A DNA stretch of 13,935 bases from Stenotrophomonas maltophilia (GTDB taxonomy: Bacteria > Pseudomonadota > Gammaproteobacteria > Xanthomonadales > Xanthomonadaceae): the NCBI GenBank assembly GCA_002386405.1, contig DGIP01000108.1, forward strand, positions 1 to 13,935, read 5' to 3'. This document shows, piece after piece, positions 1 through 7,169 of this stretch (position 1 is the first letter of the stretch; every line of letters begins with the position of its first letter). The notes beneath the pieces were generated by a model. The model saw only the letters and a program-made list of their open reading frames with translations. It did not search any database and was not told the DNA's origin. Position numbers and translations under genes: made by a program.

Positions 1-339
1 GAACGCCTGGGCGAATGCGGCGTGGTGATCGAATCCGAACGCATCCTGCACGTGGAGGATGCCGCCACCGTCGCGTTGGAAGGCGGTCGGAAGATCGCGC
101 TGGATGCGCTGTTCCTGCTTCCGCATTCAATCCTTTCCTCGGACATCGCAGAGCAGCTTGGCTGTGAGCTGATGGACGCCGGTTGCATCACCGCCGATTC
201 GGCCAAGCAGACCACGGTGCCCGGCGTGTTCACCTGCGGCGATGCCGGGCGCATGGCCGGCAGCATCGCGTTGGCGGTGGGCGAGGGTGCGCTGGTTGGG
301 GTTGCCGTGCACCGCTCGCTGTTGGGGTTGCTGGACTGA
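1..339 (+). CDS. FAD/NAD(P)-dependent oxidoreductase, thioredoxin-reductase-like, C-terminal part (5' end outside window)
   Basis: The open frame runs in from the left edge and ends at TGA 337-339, leaving about 112 residues of the C-terminus. The segment VPGVFTCGDAGRMAGSIALA followed by GEGALVG matches the conserved end of class II pyridine-nucleotide disulfide oxidoreductases and thioredoxin-reductase-like proteins, where a GVF/Y-x-x-GD motif contacts FAD and the following helix closes the active site. Such enzymes move electrons from NAD(P)H through FAD to a disulfide or another acceptor in the cytoplasm. The redox-active CxxC, if present, would lie before the window, so the exact substrate cannot be read. 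The gene converges on the helicase gene 29 bases away. The enzyme class is fairly sure; the specific function is not. Confidence 0.75.
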   Translation, partial: ERLGECGVVIESERILHVEDAATVALEGGRKIALDALFLLPHSILSSDIAEQLGCELMDAGCITADSAKQTTVPGVFTCGDAGRMAGSIALAVGEGALVGVAVHRSLLGLLD

Positions 340-350
340 TTGTTGTCCCA

Positions 351-372
351 GCCACGCAGGGCGTGGCGCTAC
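351..372 (-). repeat. SMAG-like palindromic repeat (GTAG-headed REP-type hairpin)
   Basis: On the minus strand the sequence reads GTAG (372-369), one C, GCCACGC, loop CCT, GCGTGGC: a perfect 7-bp stem with a 3-nt loop. A GTAG tetranucleotide directly before a short GC-rich hairpin is the described form of SMAG elements, which are dispersed in Stenotrophomonas maltophilia genomes. It sits between two convergent genes, and the TAG of its GTAG head is the stop codon of the minus-strand helicase gene (371-369). It has no T-run, so it is not a typical intrinsic terminator, though it could stabilise the 3' ends of both mRNAs. Only one copy is visible, so the assignment rests on form. Confidence 0.6.
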
Positions 373-3083
373 CGTAGGGCCGTTGCTGCCGGTGTCTGCC
401 TTGGCTTGTGTTGGCAGCGTGGGTAGCCGGAACACGAGGCGAACTCGCCATAGGGTCCGGTACGCTGCACGATCACGCCGCCGTCGCAGACCGGGCAGGC
501 CTGCTCGCGGATTGGTTCGCCGTTGATCGCCGTGATCGCCACCGCGCCGTCGTGGACCAGCTCGTCCAGGAACGGCGAACGCTTGCCCTGCACGGTGAAC
601 ATCGCCACCGAGCGGCGGGCGCGGGTCAGCGCTACGTAGAACAGGCGGCGTTCCTCGCTCAGCGGGAACGTATCCGCATGTGGCATCGCCAGCCCCAGCA
701 CCGGGTCATCGGCGCGCGCGCTCGGGAAGCTGCGCTCGAGCATCGCCGGCAGGATCACGATATCGGCCTCGGCGCCCTTGGCGCGGTGCGCGGTGAGGAA
801 GCTCAGTTCCAGGTCCGCACCGAAACGTGAGGTCCAGTGCGCGGGCAGGTAGGAGCGCTCGGCGTTGTAGCGGCCCAGGATGAACACCGACAGCCTTCCA
901 TTGCGCCCCGGCGCGATGGCGCCACTGCGCACCTGCTGCTGCAACCGCTGCAGGTACTGGTAGATCGCATCCTGCAGGCGGTCGCGCGAGGCCACCTGGA
1001 ACGCCTGCAGCACCGCACCCTCTGCCGGGGTGGAGGAGCGCACCTGCTTGGCGATCTGCGCCGGGTTCCTTGAGATGAAGCGGCTGGAGGCATCGCACAA
1101 CGCCTGCGGGCAGCGGAACGTCTGCGCCAGCTGCAGCACCTGCGATGGCCCGAAGGTTTCGTCGAACCGCGTCATCACGCTCACGTCGGCACCGGCGAAG
1201 CGGTTGATCGACTGCCAGTCGTCGCCCACCGCGAACAGGTGCCGGCCCGGCGCCTGCACCAGTGCCCGGCACAGGCGCGCACGGGCGCGCGAGGCATCCT
1301 GGAACTCGTCGGCCATCACCAGCAGGTACGGCGCCTGGTAGCGTCCCTGTTCCAGGTATTCGGCGGCCTGGTTGAGCATGTCCTCGAAATCGATGGCGTT
1401 CTCGGCCGCGAGTGCGTCGTCCCAGGCATGCAGGATCGGCGTGGCCAGTTCCAGGAACAGTCGGTAACGATGCTTGAATCGGTCCTCCGGCAGCTGGCGC
1501 AGGCGCTCGGCCAGGTCGGCCACGGAAAGTCCGTTGCTCTTGGCGTGGCTGATGAAGGTGCGCAGCAGGCCGATCAGTTCGCTGTCCGGCATCGGCCGGG
1601 CGCCGTCTTCGGGCAGCTCGCGGTCCGGGTTGGGATCCAGCGCGAGGTCGTGCGCGGTCAGTGCGTCCGTCAGTGCGTCGAACAGCTCGCCACTGCGCAG
1701 CTGCGCGGCCGTGGTGTCCAGTCGTACCGCGTCACTGCCACGTGCATGCACACCGGGGGCATCGTCCATCCGGTGCACGTGGTACAGCGTGGTGCCCGGA
1801 TAGAAGAAATCCGCGCAGCCCGGTTGCCAGGTATCAGTGGCGGTATCCAGCACCGGGTGCGGTTCGTAGGTGTAGTCCACGCCGTTGTAGAACAGCCAAT
1901 CGGCGATCACGCATTCTTCGATGTTGCCCACCCGCTCGCCGCGCAGCGTGCGCACGTAGCGGTTGCCGTCACCATCCCAGCCGTCGGCCGGCACGGTCTC
2001 GCCGCGTGGCGGCAGGTCACGCGCGAACACCAGCCGGAACATGTCCCATTGCGTGCGGAAGTGCAGCGAGCGGTCCTTGAGCCGGTCGATGATATCGGCC
2101 AGGTGGTTGAAGCCCTGCGTGGCATCCACCGCCCACGACGGCACCTCGGGCATGCGCCCGGTCACCTTGCCGATGATCTGCCGGCCCAGGGCATGGAAGG
2201 TGCAGGCCGTGACGTCGTCGGCGGGCAGGCCCAGCCGCGCGAACGCGGCGGCGGTGCGCTGCTGCAGTTCGCTGGCCGCCTCCTTGTTGAAGGCCAGCAT
2301 CACGATCTGGTCCGGTGCCATCAGCCCGCGCTCGACCGCATAGGCGGCCTTGGCGACCATGGTCGAGGTCTTGCCCGATCCGGCGGCGGCCACCACCAGC
2401 ACCCGGCTGTCGAAGCACAGCACGGCGCGCGCCTGCTCCTCGCTCAGCGGAAGGCGCTCGACACGTGCCAGCAGATCGGCGGCCTCGCTGCGCTCGACCT
2501 CGAGGTGCGCCTCATTGTGTGACGCGAACCTGGCAGCCCAGTCACCGGACCAGCGCAGCAGGTCTTCCTCGATCGCGGCAGCGGTGCCGTCCAGTTGCGG
2601 GCGCAACCTGGGATCGTCAAACACGGCCCACAGCGCCTCCTCATCCAGCCGCAGGATGGGGCGGCGCTGCAGCAGCGCCTGCTGGTGTTCCAGGGTCAGC
2701 CAACATTGCTCCGCCTCGACGCGTTCGAGCAGTGCGTCAGCCTCGGCCAACCACGCGCGCAGCTCGGCCAGCGCCTCGTTGGCGTCGTCGAGCCGCTGAT
2801 CCTGCTGATGGGCGTGTGCGCTGGCCGACCACAGCGCCTGCAGCGCGTGCGCCTGCGCATTGGGCAGCCCACCGAGCTCGAGGTCACCATCCTCGGTAGC
2901 GAACCACAGCGTGGTCCAGACCGGCCCGCGCTGCACGCGCCACGCCTGTGACGCGGCAACGGCCAGCGAATAGCGCTGTGCATCCACAGTCAGTTCGAAG
3001 CGGTCATCGATCCGCCGCAGCTGCCAGTCCGGCGAGCGCGAGAGGCGTCGGCCCCACGGGGAAGGGGACCAGGCGTGCGTCAT
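369..3083 (-). CDS. UvrD/Rep-family superfamily 1 DNA helicase, helicase IV (HelD)-like, with C-terminal topoisomerase-type zinc finger
   Basis: This 904-residue protein carries the SF1A helicase motifs in order: Walker A AAAGSGKTS (about 232-240), an AFNKEA motif Ia region (264-269), motif II MADEFQD (590-596), motif III GDDWQSI (620-626), motif IV LAQTFRCP (652-659), motif V TAHRAKGAEAD (764-774) and motif VI YVALTRARR (816-824). The wording around motifs II-IV closely follows E. coli helicase IV, a 3'-5' ATP-driven DNA unwinding enzyme of about 684 residues. The extra length comes from a longer N-terminus, an insertion around 388-437 that resembles the endonuclease-like insert of HelD relatives, and a C-terminal four-cysteine finger (C863, C866, C884, C890) of the topoisomerase I type. 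It probably acts in DNA repair or replication restart. A strong terminator separates it from the upstream transporter, so it likely has its own promoter. No clear Shine-Dalgarno sequence is seen before the ATG at 3083. Confidence 0.9.
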   Translation of the reverse strand: MTHAWSPSPWGRRLSRSPDWQLRRIDDRFELTVDAQRYSLAVAASQAWRVQRGPVWTTLWFATEDGDLELGGLPNAQAHALQALWSASAHAHQQDQRLDDANEALAELRAWLAEADALLERVEAEQCWLTLEHQQALLQRRPILRLDEEALWAVFDDPRLRPQLDGTAAAIEEDLLRWSGDWAARFASHNEAHLEVERSEAADLLARVERLPLSEEQARAVLCFDSRVLVVAAAGSGKTSTMVAKAAYAVERGLMAPDQIVMLAFNKEAASELQQRTAAAFARLGLPADDVTACTFHALGRQIIGKVTGRMPEVPSWAVDATQGFNHLADIIDRLKDRSLHFRTQWDMFRLVFARDLPPRGETVPADGWDGDGNRYVRTLRGERVGNIEECVIADWLFYNGVDYTYEPHPVLDTATDTWQPGCADFFYPGTTLYHVHRMDDAPGVHARGSDAVRLDTTAAQLRSGELFDALTDALTAHDLALDPNPDRELPEDGARPMPDSELIGLLRTFISHAKSNGLSVADLAERLRQLPEDRFKHRYRLFLELATPILHAWDDALAAENAIDFEDMLNQAAEYLEQGRYQAPYLLVMADEFQDASRARARLCRALVQAPGRHLFAVGDDWQSINRFAGADVSVMTRFDETFGPSQVLQLAQTFRCPQALCDASSRFISRNPAQIAKQVRSSTPAEGAVLQAFQVASRDRLQDAIYQYLQRLQQQVRSGAIAPGRNGRLSVFILGRYNAERSYLPAHWTSRFGADLELSFLTAHRAKGAEADIVILPAMLERSFPSARADDPVLGLAMPHADTFPLSEERRLFYVALTRARRSVAMFTVQGKRSPFLDELVHDGAVAITAINGEPIREQACPVCDGGVIVQRTGPYGEFASCSGYPRCQHKPRQTPAATALR

Positions 3084-3135
3084 CTGTACATCAGCAAAGA
3101 AGTAGGTGCGCCATGATAGGAAAATCCAAACGAAA

Positions 3136-3157
3136 AAACCCCGCCGGGGCGGGGTTT
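3136..3157 (-). terminator. Intrinsic terminator of the MFS transporter gene
   Basis: AAACCCCGCC at 3136-3145 pairs with GGCGGGGTTT at 3148-3157, giving a GC-rich stem with a very tight loop. Read on the minus strand the hairpin runs into a TTTTTT tract (3138-3133). It lies about 25 bases past the stop codon of the transporter and ahead of the helicase start, so it separates the two minus-strand genes. On the plus strand the hairpin is followed by only three T's. Confidence 0.88.
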
Positions 3158-3182
3158 CTTCAGCGGGGCGCCATGCTGCGGA

Positions 3183-4403
3183 TCAGCGCTCGCAGGCAAC
3201 CGCCTCATTCGAACGCGACTGCCGTTCCACCAGCACCGCCACGCCCCACAGCAGCAGGCCGCCCAGTGCGGTGGCCGCGCCGACATAGCCGGTCACGGCG
3301 GGGCTGAAGCCGGCGCCAATGGCCATGCCGCCGAACCAGGGGCCAAGCGCGTTGGCGGTATTGAACGCGGCGTGGTTGGACGCAGCGGCAAGCGTCTGCG
3401 CCTCACCGGCCACGTCCATCAGGCGGGTCTGCAGTACGGCGGCAAGGGCGCCCATCGTGCCCACGGCGACGATCATCGGGAAGATCGTCCACACCGAGTT
3501 GGCTGCCACCGGGTAGGCCAGCAGCACCACGATCGACCACAGCAGCACCACGGCGGCGGCGCGGAACTGGAAGCGGTCCACCAGCCAGCCACCGGCGACG
3601 TTGCCGATGATCGCGCCGATACCGAAGATGCCCACGGCCACCGGCATCCACGATTCGGCCAGGCCGGTCACCTGCACCAGGGTCGGCGCCAGGTAGGTGA
3701 ACACACAGAACATGCCGGCAAAGCCCACCGAACCGATCGCCAGCGCCAGCCACACCTGCGGCCGGTTGAACGCGCGCAGCTCGCGCATCGGCGAGGTGCG
3801 CACTTCATCCGGGTCGGGCAGCAGGAAGCGCGCGATCATCACCACCGTGGCGATGGCGAGCACGCTGACCAGTGCGAAGGCGGTGCGCCAGCTCAGCTGC
3901 TGGCCCAACCAGGTGGTGAGCGGGTTGCCTACCAGGATCGCGATCGACAGGCCCAGCAGCACCTTCGACACGGCTGCACCGCGCTGCGCCGGCGGGCTGA
4001 TCGCCGCGGCCACCAGCATCGCCACGCCGAAGTAGGCGCCATGCGGCAGGCCGGCGACGAAGCGGGCGATCAACATCGTCGCGTAATCCGGGGCCAGTGC
4101 GCTGGCCAGGTTGCCCACGGCATAGAAACCCATCAGGCCCAGCAGCAATGTGCGCCGTGCATAACCGGCACCGGCGAAAGCCAGCAGCGGGGCACCGACC
4201 ACCACGCCAATGGCATAGGCGCTGATCAGGTGGCCGACCTGGGTTTCGCTGATCGACAGCCCGCGGCTGATTTCCAGCATCAGGCCCATGCTGGCGAATT
4301 CGCTGGTGCCGATGGCGAAGCCGCCCAGCGAAAGGGCCAGGATGATCAGCGTCCGCTGGCGTGAAGACAGCCGCGCGGCCAGGGGAAGGGTAGTGGGGCT
4401 CAT
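3183..4403 (-). CDS. MFS transporter, DHA1-type (AraJ/YdhP-like efflux permease)
   Basis: The chosen start gives a 406-residue polytopic inner-membrane protein with about twelve hydrophobic helices. Its first membrane segment, GGFAIGTSEFASMGLMLEIS, matches the pattern of the DHA1 family (AraJ, YdhP, NepI-like), which export sugars, nucleosides or drugs by proton antiport. The frame stays open for 36 codons further upstream (to 4511), but that part is charged and proline/arginine-rich and lies over the intergenic region, so the ATG at 4403, reading MSPTTLPLAARLSSRQRT, is preferred. The family loop between helices 2 and 3 is degenerate here (AGAGYARRTL in place of a canonical GxLaDrxGRR). A terminator follows 25 bases downstream, so the gene is probably monocistronic. 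The substrate cannot be predicted. Confidence 0.88.
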   Translation of the reverse strand: MSPTTLPLAARLSSRQRTLIILALSLGGFAIGTSEFASMGLMLEISRGLSISETQVGHLISAYAIGVVVGAPLLAFAGAGYARRTLLLGLMGFYAVGNLASALAPDYATMLIARFVAGLPHGAYFGVAMLVAAAISPPAQRGAAVSKVLLGLSIAILVGNPLTTWLGQQLSWRTAFALVSVLAIATVVMIARFLLPDPDEVRTSPMRELRAFNRPQVWLALAIGSVGFAGMFCVFTYLAPTLVQVTGLAESWMPVAVGIFGIGAIIGNVAGGWLVDRFQFRAAAVVLLWSIVVLLAYPVAANSVWTIFPMIVAVGTMGALAAVLQTRLMDVAGEAQTLAAASNHAAFNTANALGPWFGGMAIGAGFSPAVTGYVGAATALGGLLLWGVAVLVERQSRSNEAVACER

Positions 4404-4522
4404 GGGACCGGTGGGGCAGGAACGTGGCCTACCATTGTACTGCTGCGGCGCAACATACGGCTGAAGCGGGCGCATCCGCCACTGGAAAGCTGTGGGTCGG
4501 TGGCGCGGCATACATTACGCCG

Positions 4523-4538
4523 CAGCACTAGAGTGCTG
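4523..4538. promoter_or_regulatory. Perfect 7+2+7 dyad, candidate operator
   Basis: CAGCACT (4523-4529), spacer AG, then AGTGCTG (4532-4538) form a perfect inverted repeat in the divergent gap between the MFS transporter (-) and the M15 peptidase (+). The length and symmetry suit a dimeric helix-turn-helix regulator, but the protein is unknown. Confidence 0.4.
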
Positions 4539-4541
4539 TCG

Positions 4542-4563
4542 CATTATCTTCACATTATCTTCA
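4542..4563 (+). repeat. Perfect tandem 11-bp direct repeat, candidate regulator site
   Basis: The unit CATTATCTTCA occurs twice without a gap (4542-4552 and 4553-4563), exactly one helical turn apart, three bases after the dyad at 4523-4538. Head-to-tail sites at 11-bp spacing are typical of response regulators of the OmpR/PhoB type. It lies about 57 bases before the M15 start, where a promoter would be expected. Confidence 0.4.
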
Positions 4564-4620
4564 CGGCGCACCGACCGGGCGCGTGCACGCTTCGCATCAC
4601 ATCAACGCGAGCGATGTGTG

Positions 4621-5046
4621 GTGCAGCTGACCCCCAATTTCACACTCGAAGAAATGACCGTCACCTCGACCGGTTTGCCAAACGTGGCCAATCGCACCGA
4701 GCGTGCCGCGCTGCTCGCATTGGCCGAACACGTGCTGCAGCCGTTGCGCGATGCATTGAGGAAACCGGTGTACATCACATCGGCATTCCGCTCCGCCGCA
4801 GTCAACCGCGCAGTGGGCGGCGTAGCCGGCAGCCAGCATCGCAAAGGCCAGGCGGCCGACATCCGCGTGCAGGGCATGACCTCGATGGCGTTGGCGCAGC
4901 GGATCGTCGCGCTGGGCCTGCCGTTCGACCAGCTCATTGAAGAGTTCGGTGAGTGGGTGCATGTGTCGTATGCGCCGCAACCGCGACAACAACAATTGAC
5001 GGCAATACGGCGTGAAGGTCGCACGCGCTATCTACAGGGTCTGTAG
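4621..5046 (+). CDS. Small M15-family zinc peptidase (D-Ala-D-Ala carboxypeptidase/endolysin-like)
   Basis: The GTG start gives 141 residues that begin with LTPNFTLEEM, the usual opening of the small M15-type domain. The metal site is visible: SQHRKGQAAD (71-80) gives His73 and Asp80, and EWVH (111-114) gives the probable catalytic Glu111 and ligand His114. ITSAFRSAAVN (52-62) is the usual conserved segment before them. Relatives cleave peptides in the bacterial cell wall, as D,D-carboxypeptidases or phage endolysins. No signal peptide or membrane segment is seen, so export or a lysis partner would be needed to reach the wall. The frame is open back to 4492, but the extra residues are arginine-rich and run through the operator-like repeats; GTG 4618 is an equally possible start. 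No C-terminal X-T4SS recognition domain is present, so it does not look like a secreted effector. Confidence 0.8.
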   Translation: MQLTPNFTLEEMTVTSTGLPNVANRTERAALLALAEHVLQPLRDALRKPVYITSAFRSAAVNRAVGGVAGSQHRKGQAADIRVQGMTSMALAQRIVALGLPFDQLIEEFGEWVHVSYAPQPRQQQLTAIRREGRTRYLQGL

Positions 5047-5100
5047 CAGCGTGATGAACGCGATCTCGTTCCATTGTCCCACTGCGCGCACCAGTGATGC

Positions 5101-5127
5101 GAATACACCTGTATTCACAGCTGTATT
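5101..5127. promoter_or_regulatory. Operator-like dyad GAATACA-CC-TGTATTC plus a third CTGTATT half-site
   Basis: GAATACA (5101-5107) and TGTATTC (5110-5116) are perfect 7-bp inverted arms around CC. CTGTATT recurs at 5121-5127, 12 bp after the copy at 5109-5115. A small ACAGCTGT palindrome (5117-5124) lies between them. The site is in the AT-richer spacer upstream of the small gene at 5204 and of virD4, the expected place for control of that transcript. No convincing -35/-10 pair could be fixed. Confidence 0.45.
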
Positions 5128-5203
5128 GTAAGTAATTTCTGATTGGCATCCTCGTAAACGTGCATTAGCATGCGCGCATTGGCATCGAGCCGAGGGAGCA
5201 TGC

Positions 5204-5434
5204 GTGATGGTGGAATTCCCTCATGCATTGCGGGTTGATGGCAGGTTTCAGCTGGTGGCTCTGACATATTCGCCGGTGTACAGTCCGGCCGATGTGTTTG
5301 GCTTCGCCGTTTTCACTTCCGACGGCGCGCGGCTGACCGATGTGGTGTCGCTTGATCAAGCGCACTCGCACTGGTCGCAGTTGTGCGAAGAAGAGAAAGA
5401 AACGCGCACGGTGCCCCGCAGGCGCCGGCGCTAG
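5204..5434 (+). CDS. Small uncharacterised protein encoded just upstream of virD4
   Basis: The frame gives 76 residues from GTG 5204 or 75 from ATG 5207. A good Shine-Dalgarno sequence, GAGGGAG (5192-5198), precedes it, with 5 or 8 bases of spacing respectively. It is not recognised. It has no signal peptide or membrane helix; residues 1-50 look like a compact mixed fold (HALRVDGRFQLVAL, DVFGFAVFTSDGARL), followed by an acidic stretch CEEEKE and an arginine-rich tail ending in five arginines. It ends 35 bases before virD4, in the same direction and with no terminator between, so it is probably cotranscribed with virD4. It could be a regulator or accessory factor of the secretion system, but nothing in the sequence proves a link. 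Confidence 0.6.
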   Translation: MMVEFPHALRVDGRFQLVALTYSPVYSPADVFGFAVFTSDGARLTDVVSLDQAHSHWSQLCEEEKETRTVPRRRRR

Positions 5435-5458
5435 ACGCAGCGCCTTTGGGCGCGTCAT

Positions 5459-5463
5459 GGAGG
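5459..5463 (+). promoter_or_regulatory. Ribosome binding site fixing the TTG start of virD4
   Basis: A perfect GGAGG lies 6 bases before TTG 5470. The only other upstream candidate in frame, GTG 5383, has no purine-rich site at proper spacing and would add a 29-residue arginine/alanine/proline-rich segment overlapping the preceding gene. This decides the start. Confidence 0.8.
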
Positions 5464-5469
5464 ATTGGT

Positions 5470-7143
5470 TTGTCCACGCAGAAGATTGTTGTCACCGCTG
5501 TTGTCATCCTCTTGACCGCACTTGTTGGCTACTGCCTTGCCGGCTACCTCACGCTGCTGTTCCTCGGCCTGGATACCGGGCTGTTCAAGTGGAACACCTA
5601 CTACCAATACGTCCAGGCGATGGATCAGCCGGCGGTTGCGCCGTACCTGACCAAGATCAAAGCGGCGGGCGTGGTCGGTTTCAGCCTGCCGGTCGTGGCC
5701 TGCCTGGTCGCGCTGTTCTTCGTGCTGAAGCCGAAGAAGAAATCCCTGCACGGCGATGCCCGCTTCGCGCAAGCGGCGGACCTGGCCAGGCACGGTCTGT
5801 TCAAGAAGACCGACAACGGCATCGTGGTCGGCAGCTTCGGCGGCAAGCTGGTGCGCCTGAGCGGCCAGCAGTTCGTGATCCTGGCCGCACCCACCCGCTC
5901 GGGCAAGGGCGTGGGCGTGGTCATTCCCAACCTGCTCGAGTACGGCGAGTCGGTGGTGGTGCTGGACATCAAGCAGGAAAACTTCGACCTCACCAGTGGC
6001 TGGCGTGCCAGCCAGGGCCATGAGGTGTTCCTGTTCAATCCGTTTGCCGAAGACCGCCGCACCCATCGCTGGAACCCACTCAGCTACGTCTCCGACGACC
6101 AGGCCTTCCGCGTCTCGGAACTGATGAGCATCGCCGCCATGCTGTACCCGGATGGCTCGGACGAGCAGAAGTTCTGGATCAGCCAGGCCCGCAACGCGTT
6201 CATGGCCTTCACGCTGTACCTGTTCGAGAACTGGGACGACGAGCGCCGCCAGGGCTTCCCGGGCGGTGCGGGCACGCCGACGCTGGGCGCGGTGTTCCGC
6301 CTGTCCACCGGCGATGGCAGTGACCTGAAGAAGTACCTCAAGGCGCTCTCCGAACAGAAGTTCCTCAGTGGCAACGCGCGTTCGGCATTCGCCAACCTGC
6401 TGTCGCAGGCGGATGAGACCTTCGCGTCGATCATGGGCACCTTCAAGGAGCCGCTGAACGCCTGGATCAACCCGGTGCTGGACAAGGCCACCAGTGCCAA
6501 CGACTTCCTGCTGACCGACCTGCGCAGGAAGAAGATGACCATCTACATCGGCATCCAGCCCAACAAGCTGGCCGAAAGCCGACTGATCATCAACCTGTTC
6601 TTCAGCCAGATCATCAACCTCAACACCAAGGAACTGCCCAAGTCCAACCCGGACCTGAAGTACCAGTGCCTGCTGTTGATGGACGAATTCACCGCGATCG
6701 GCAAGGTGGACATCATCGCCTCGGCGGTGTCCTACATGGCCGGTTACAACGTGCGCCTGCTGCCGATCATCCAGAGCATGGCCCAGCTCGACGCCACCTA
6801 CGGCCGGGACGTATCACGCACCATCATCACCAACCACGCCCTGCAGATCCTCTACGCGCCGCGTGAGCAGCAGGATGCCAACGACTATTCGGAAATGCTC
6901 GGCTACACCACCGTGCGCAAGAAGAACGTCACGCACGCCCGTGAAAAGACCCACAGCTTCACCGAAGAGCGGCGCGCGCTGATGCTGCCGCAGGAGCTGA
7001 AGGCGATGGGCAACGATCACGAAGTGTTCCTCTACGAGGGCATTCCGCATCCGGTGAAGTGCGACAAGATCAAGTATTACCAGGACCGTTACTTCACATC
7101 GCGTCTGTTGCCGAAGACGTCGGTGCCGACGTTGGATCTGTAA
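5470..7143 (+). CDS. virD4: VirD4 type IV secretion coupling ATPase
   Basis: Starting at TTG 5470 the protein has 557 residues. Two N-terminal membrane helices (about 4-34 and 66-86) enclose a short periplasmic loop. The cytoplasmic part is a RecA-like nucleotide-binding domain with Walker A APTRSGKG (140-147) and Walker B LLLMDEFT (401-408), interrupted by an all-helical domain around 205-340. This is the layout of TraD/TraG/VirD4 coupling proteins, hexameric ATPases that bind substrates and hand them to the inner-membrane T4SS complex. In X-T4SSs VirD4 recognises the C-terminal XVIPCD of antibacterial effectors; here that role is inferred from gene order. In many plasmid systems virD4 lies after the virB genes, whereas here it leads the cluster as in Xanthomonas. 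A 406-bp gap to virB7 suggests separate control. Confidence 0.95.
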   Translation: MSTQKIVVTAVVILLTALVGYCLAGYLTLLFLGLDTGLFKWNTYYQYVQAMDQPAVAPYLTKIKAAGVVGFSLPVVACLVALFFVLKPKKKSLHGDARFAQAADLARHGLFKKTDNGIVVGSFGGKLVRLSGQQFVILAAPTRSGKGVGVVIPNLLEYGESVVVLDIKQENFDLTSGWRASQGHEVFLFNPFAEDRRTHRWNPLSYVSDDQAFRVSELMSIAAMLYPDGSDEQKFWISQARNAFMAFTLYLFENWDDERRQGFPGGAGTPTLGAVFRLSTGDGSDLKKYLKALSEQKFLSGNARSAFANLLSQADETFASIMGTFKEPLNAWINPVLDKATSANDFLLTDLRRKKMTIYIGIQPNKLAESRLIINLFFSQIINLNTKELPKSNPDLKYQCLLLMDEFTAIGKVDIIASAVSYMAGYNVRLLPIIQSMAQLDATYGRDVSRTIITNHALQILYAPREQQDANDYSEMLGYTTVRKKNVTHAREKTHSFTEERRALMLPQELKAMGNDHEVFLYEGIPHPVKCDKIKYYQDRYFTSRLLPKTSVPTLDL

Positions 7144-7169
7144 CCGTCGCATGTGAAGGCATGTGACGT

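Noticed and set aside
1239..2522. Plus-strand frame inside the helicase gene
   Set aside because: Shadow of a gene with complete helicase motifs; no motif of its own.
3372..4364. Plus-strand frame opposite the MFS transporter
   Set aside because: Histidine/arginine/glutamine-rich, as expected for the complement of hydrophobic codons.
4434..4439. TACAAT on the minus strand as -10 of the MFS transporter
   Set aside because: The hexamer fits, but no acceptable -35 lies 16-18 bases upstream, so it was not called.
4404..4511. 36-residue N-terminal extension of the MFS protein
   Set aside because: Charged, proline-rich and not like the family; the start at 4403 gives a normal first membrane helix.
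4621..5046. M15 peptidase as an X-T4SS effector
   Set aside because: It lacks the roughly 120-residue C-terminal XVIPCD domain, and no immunity-like lipoprotein gene lies next to it.
5131..5200. A defined promoter for the 5204 gene and virD4
   Set aside because: Several AT-rich hexamers are present (for example around 5131-5138), but no pair with good spacing could be chosen.
5340..6023. Second plus-strand frame overlapping the start of virD4
   Set aside because: Overlaps the well-supported VirD4 frame and becomes proline/arginine-rich without motifs.
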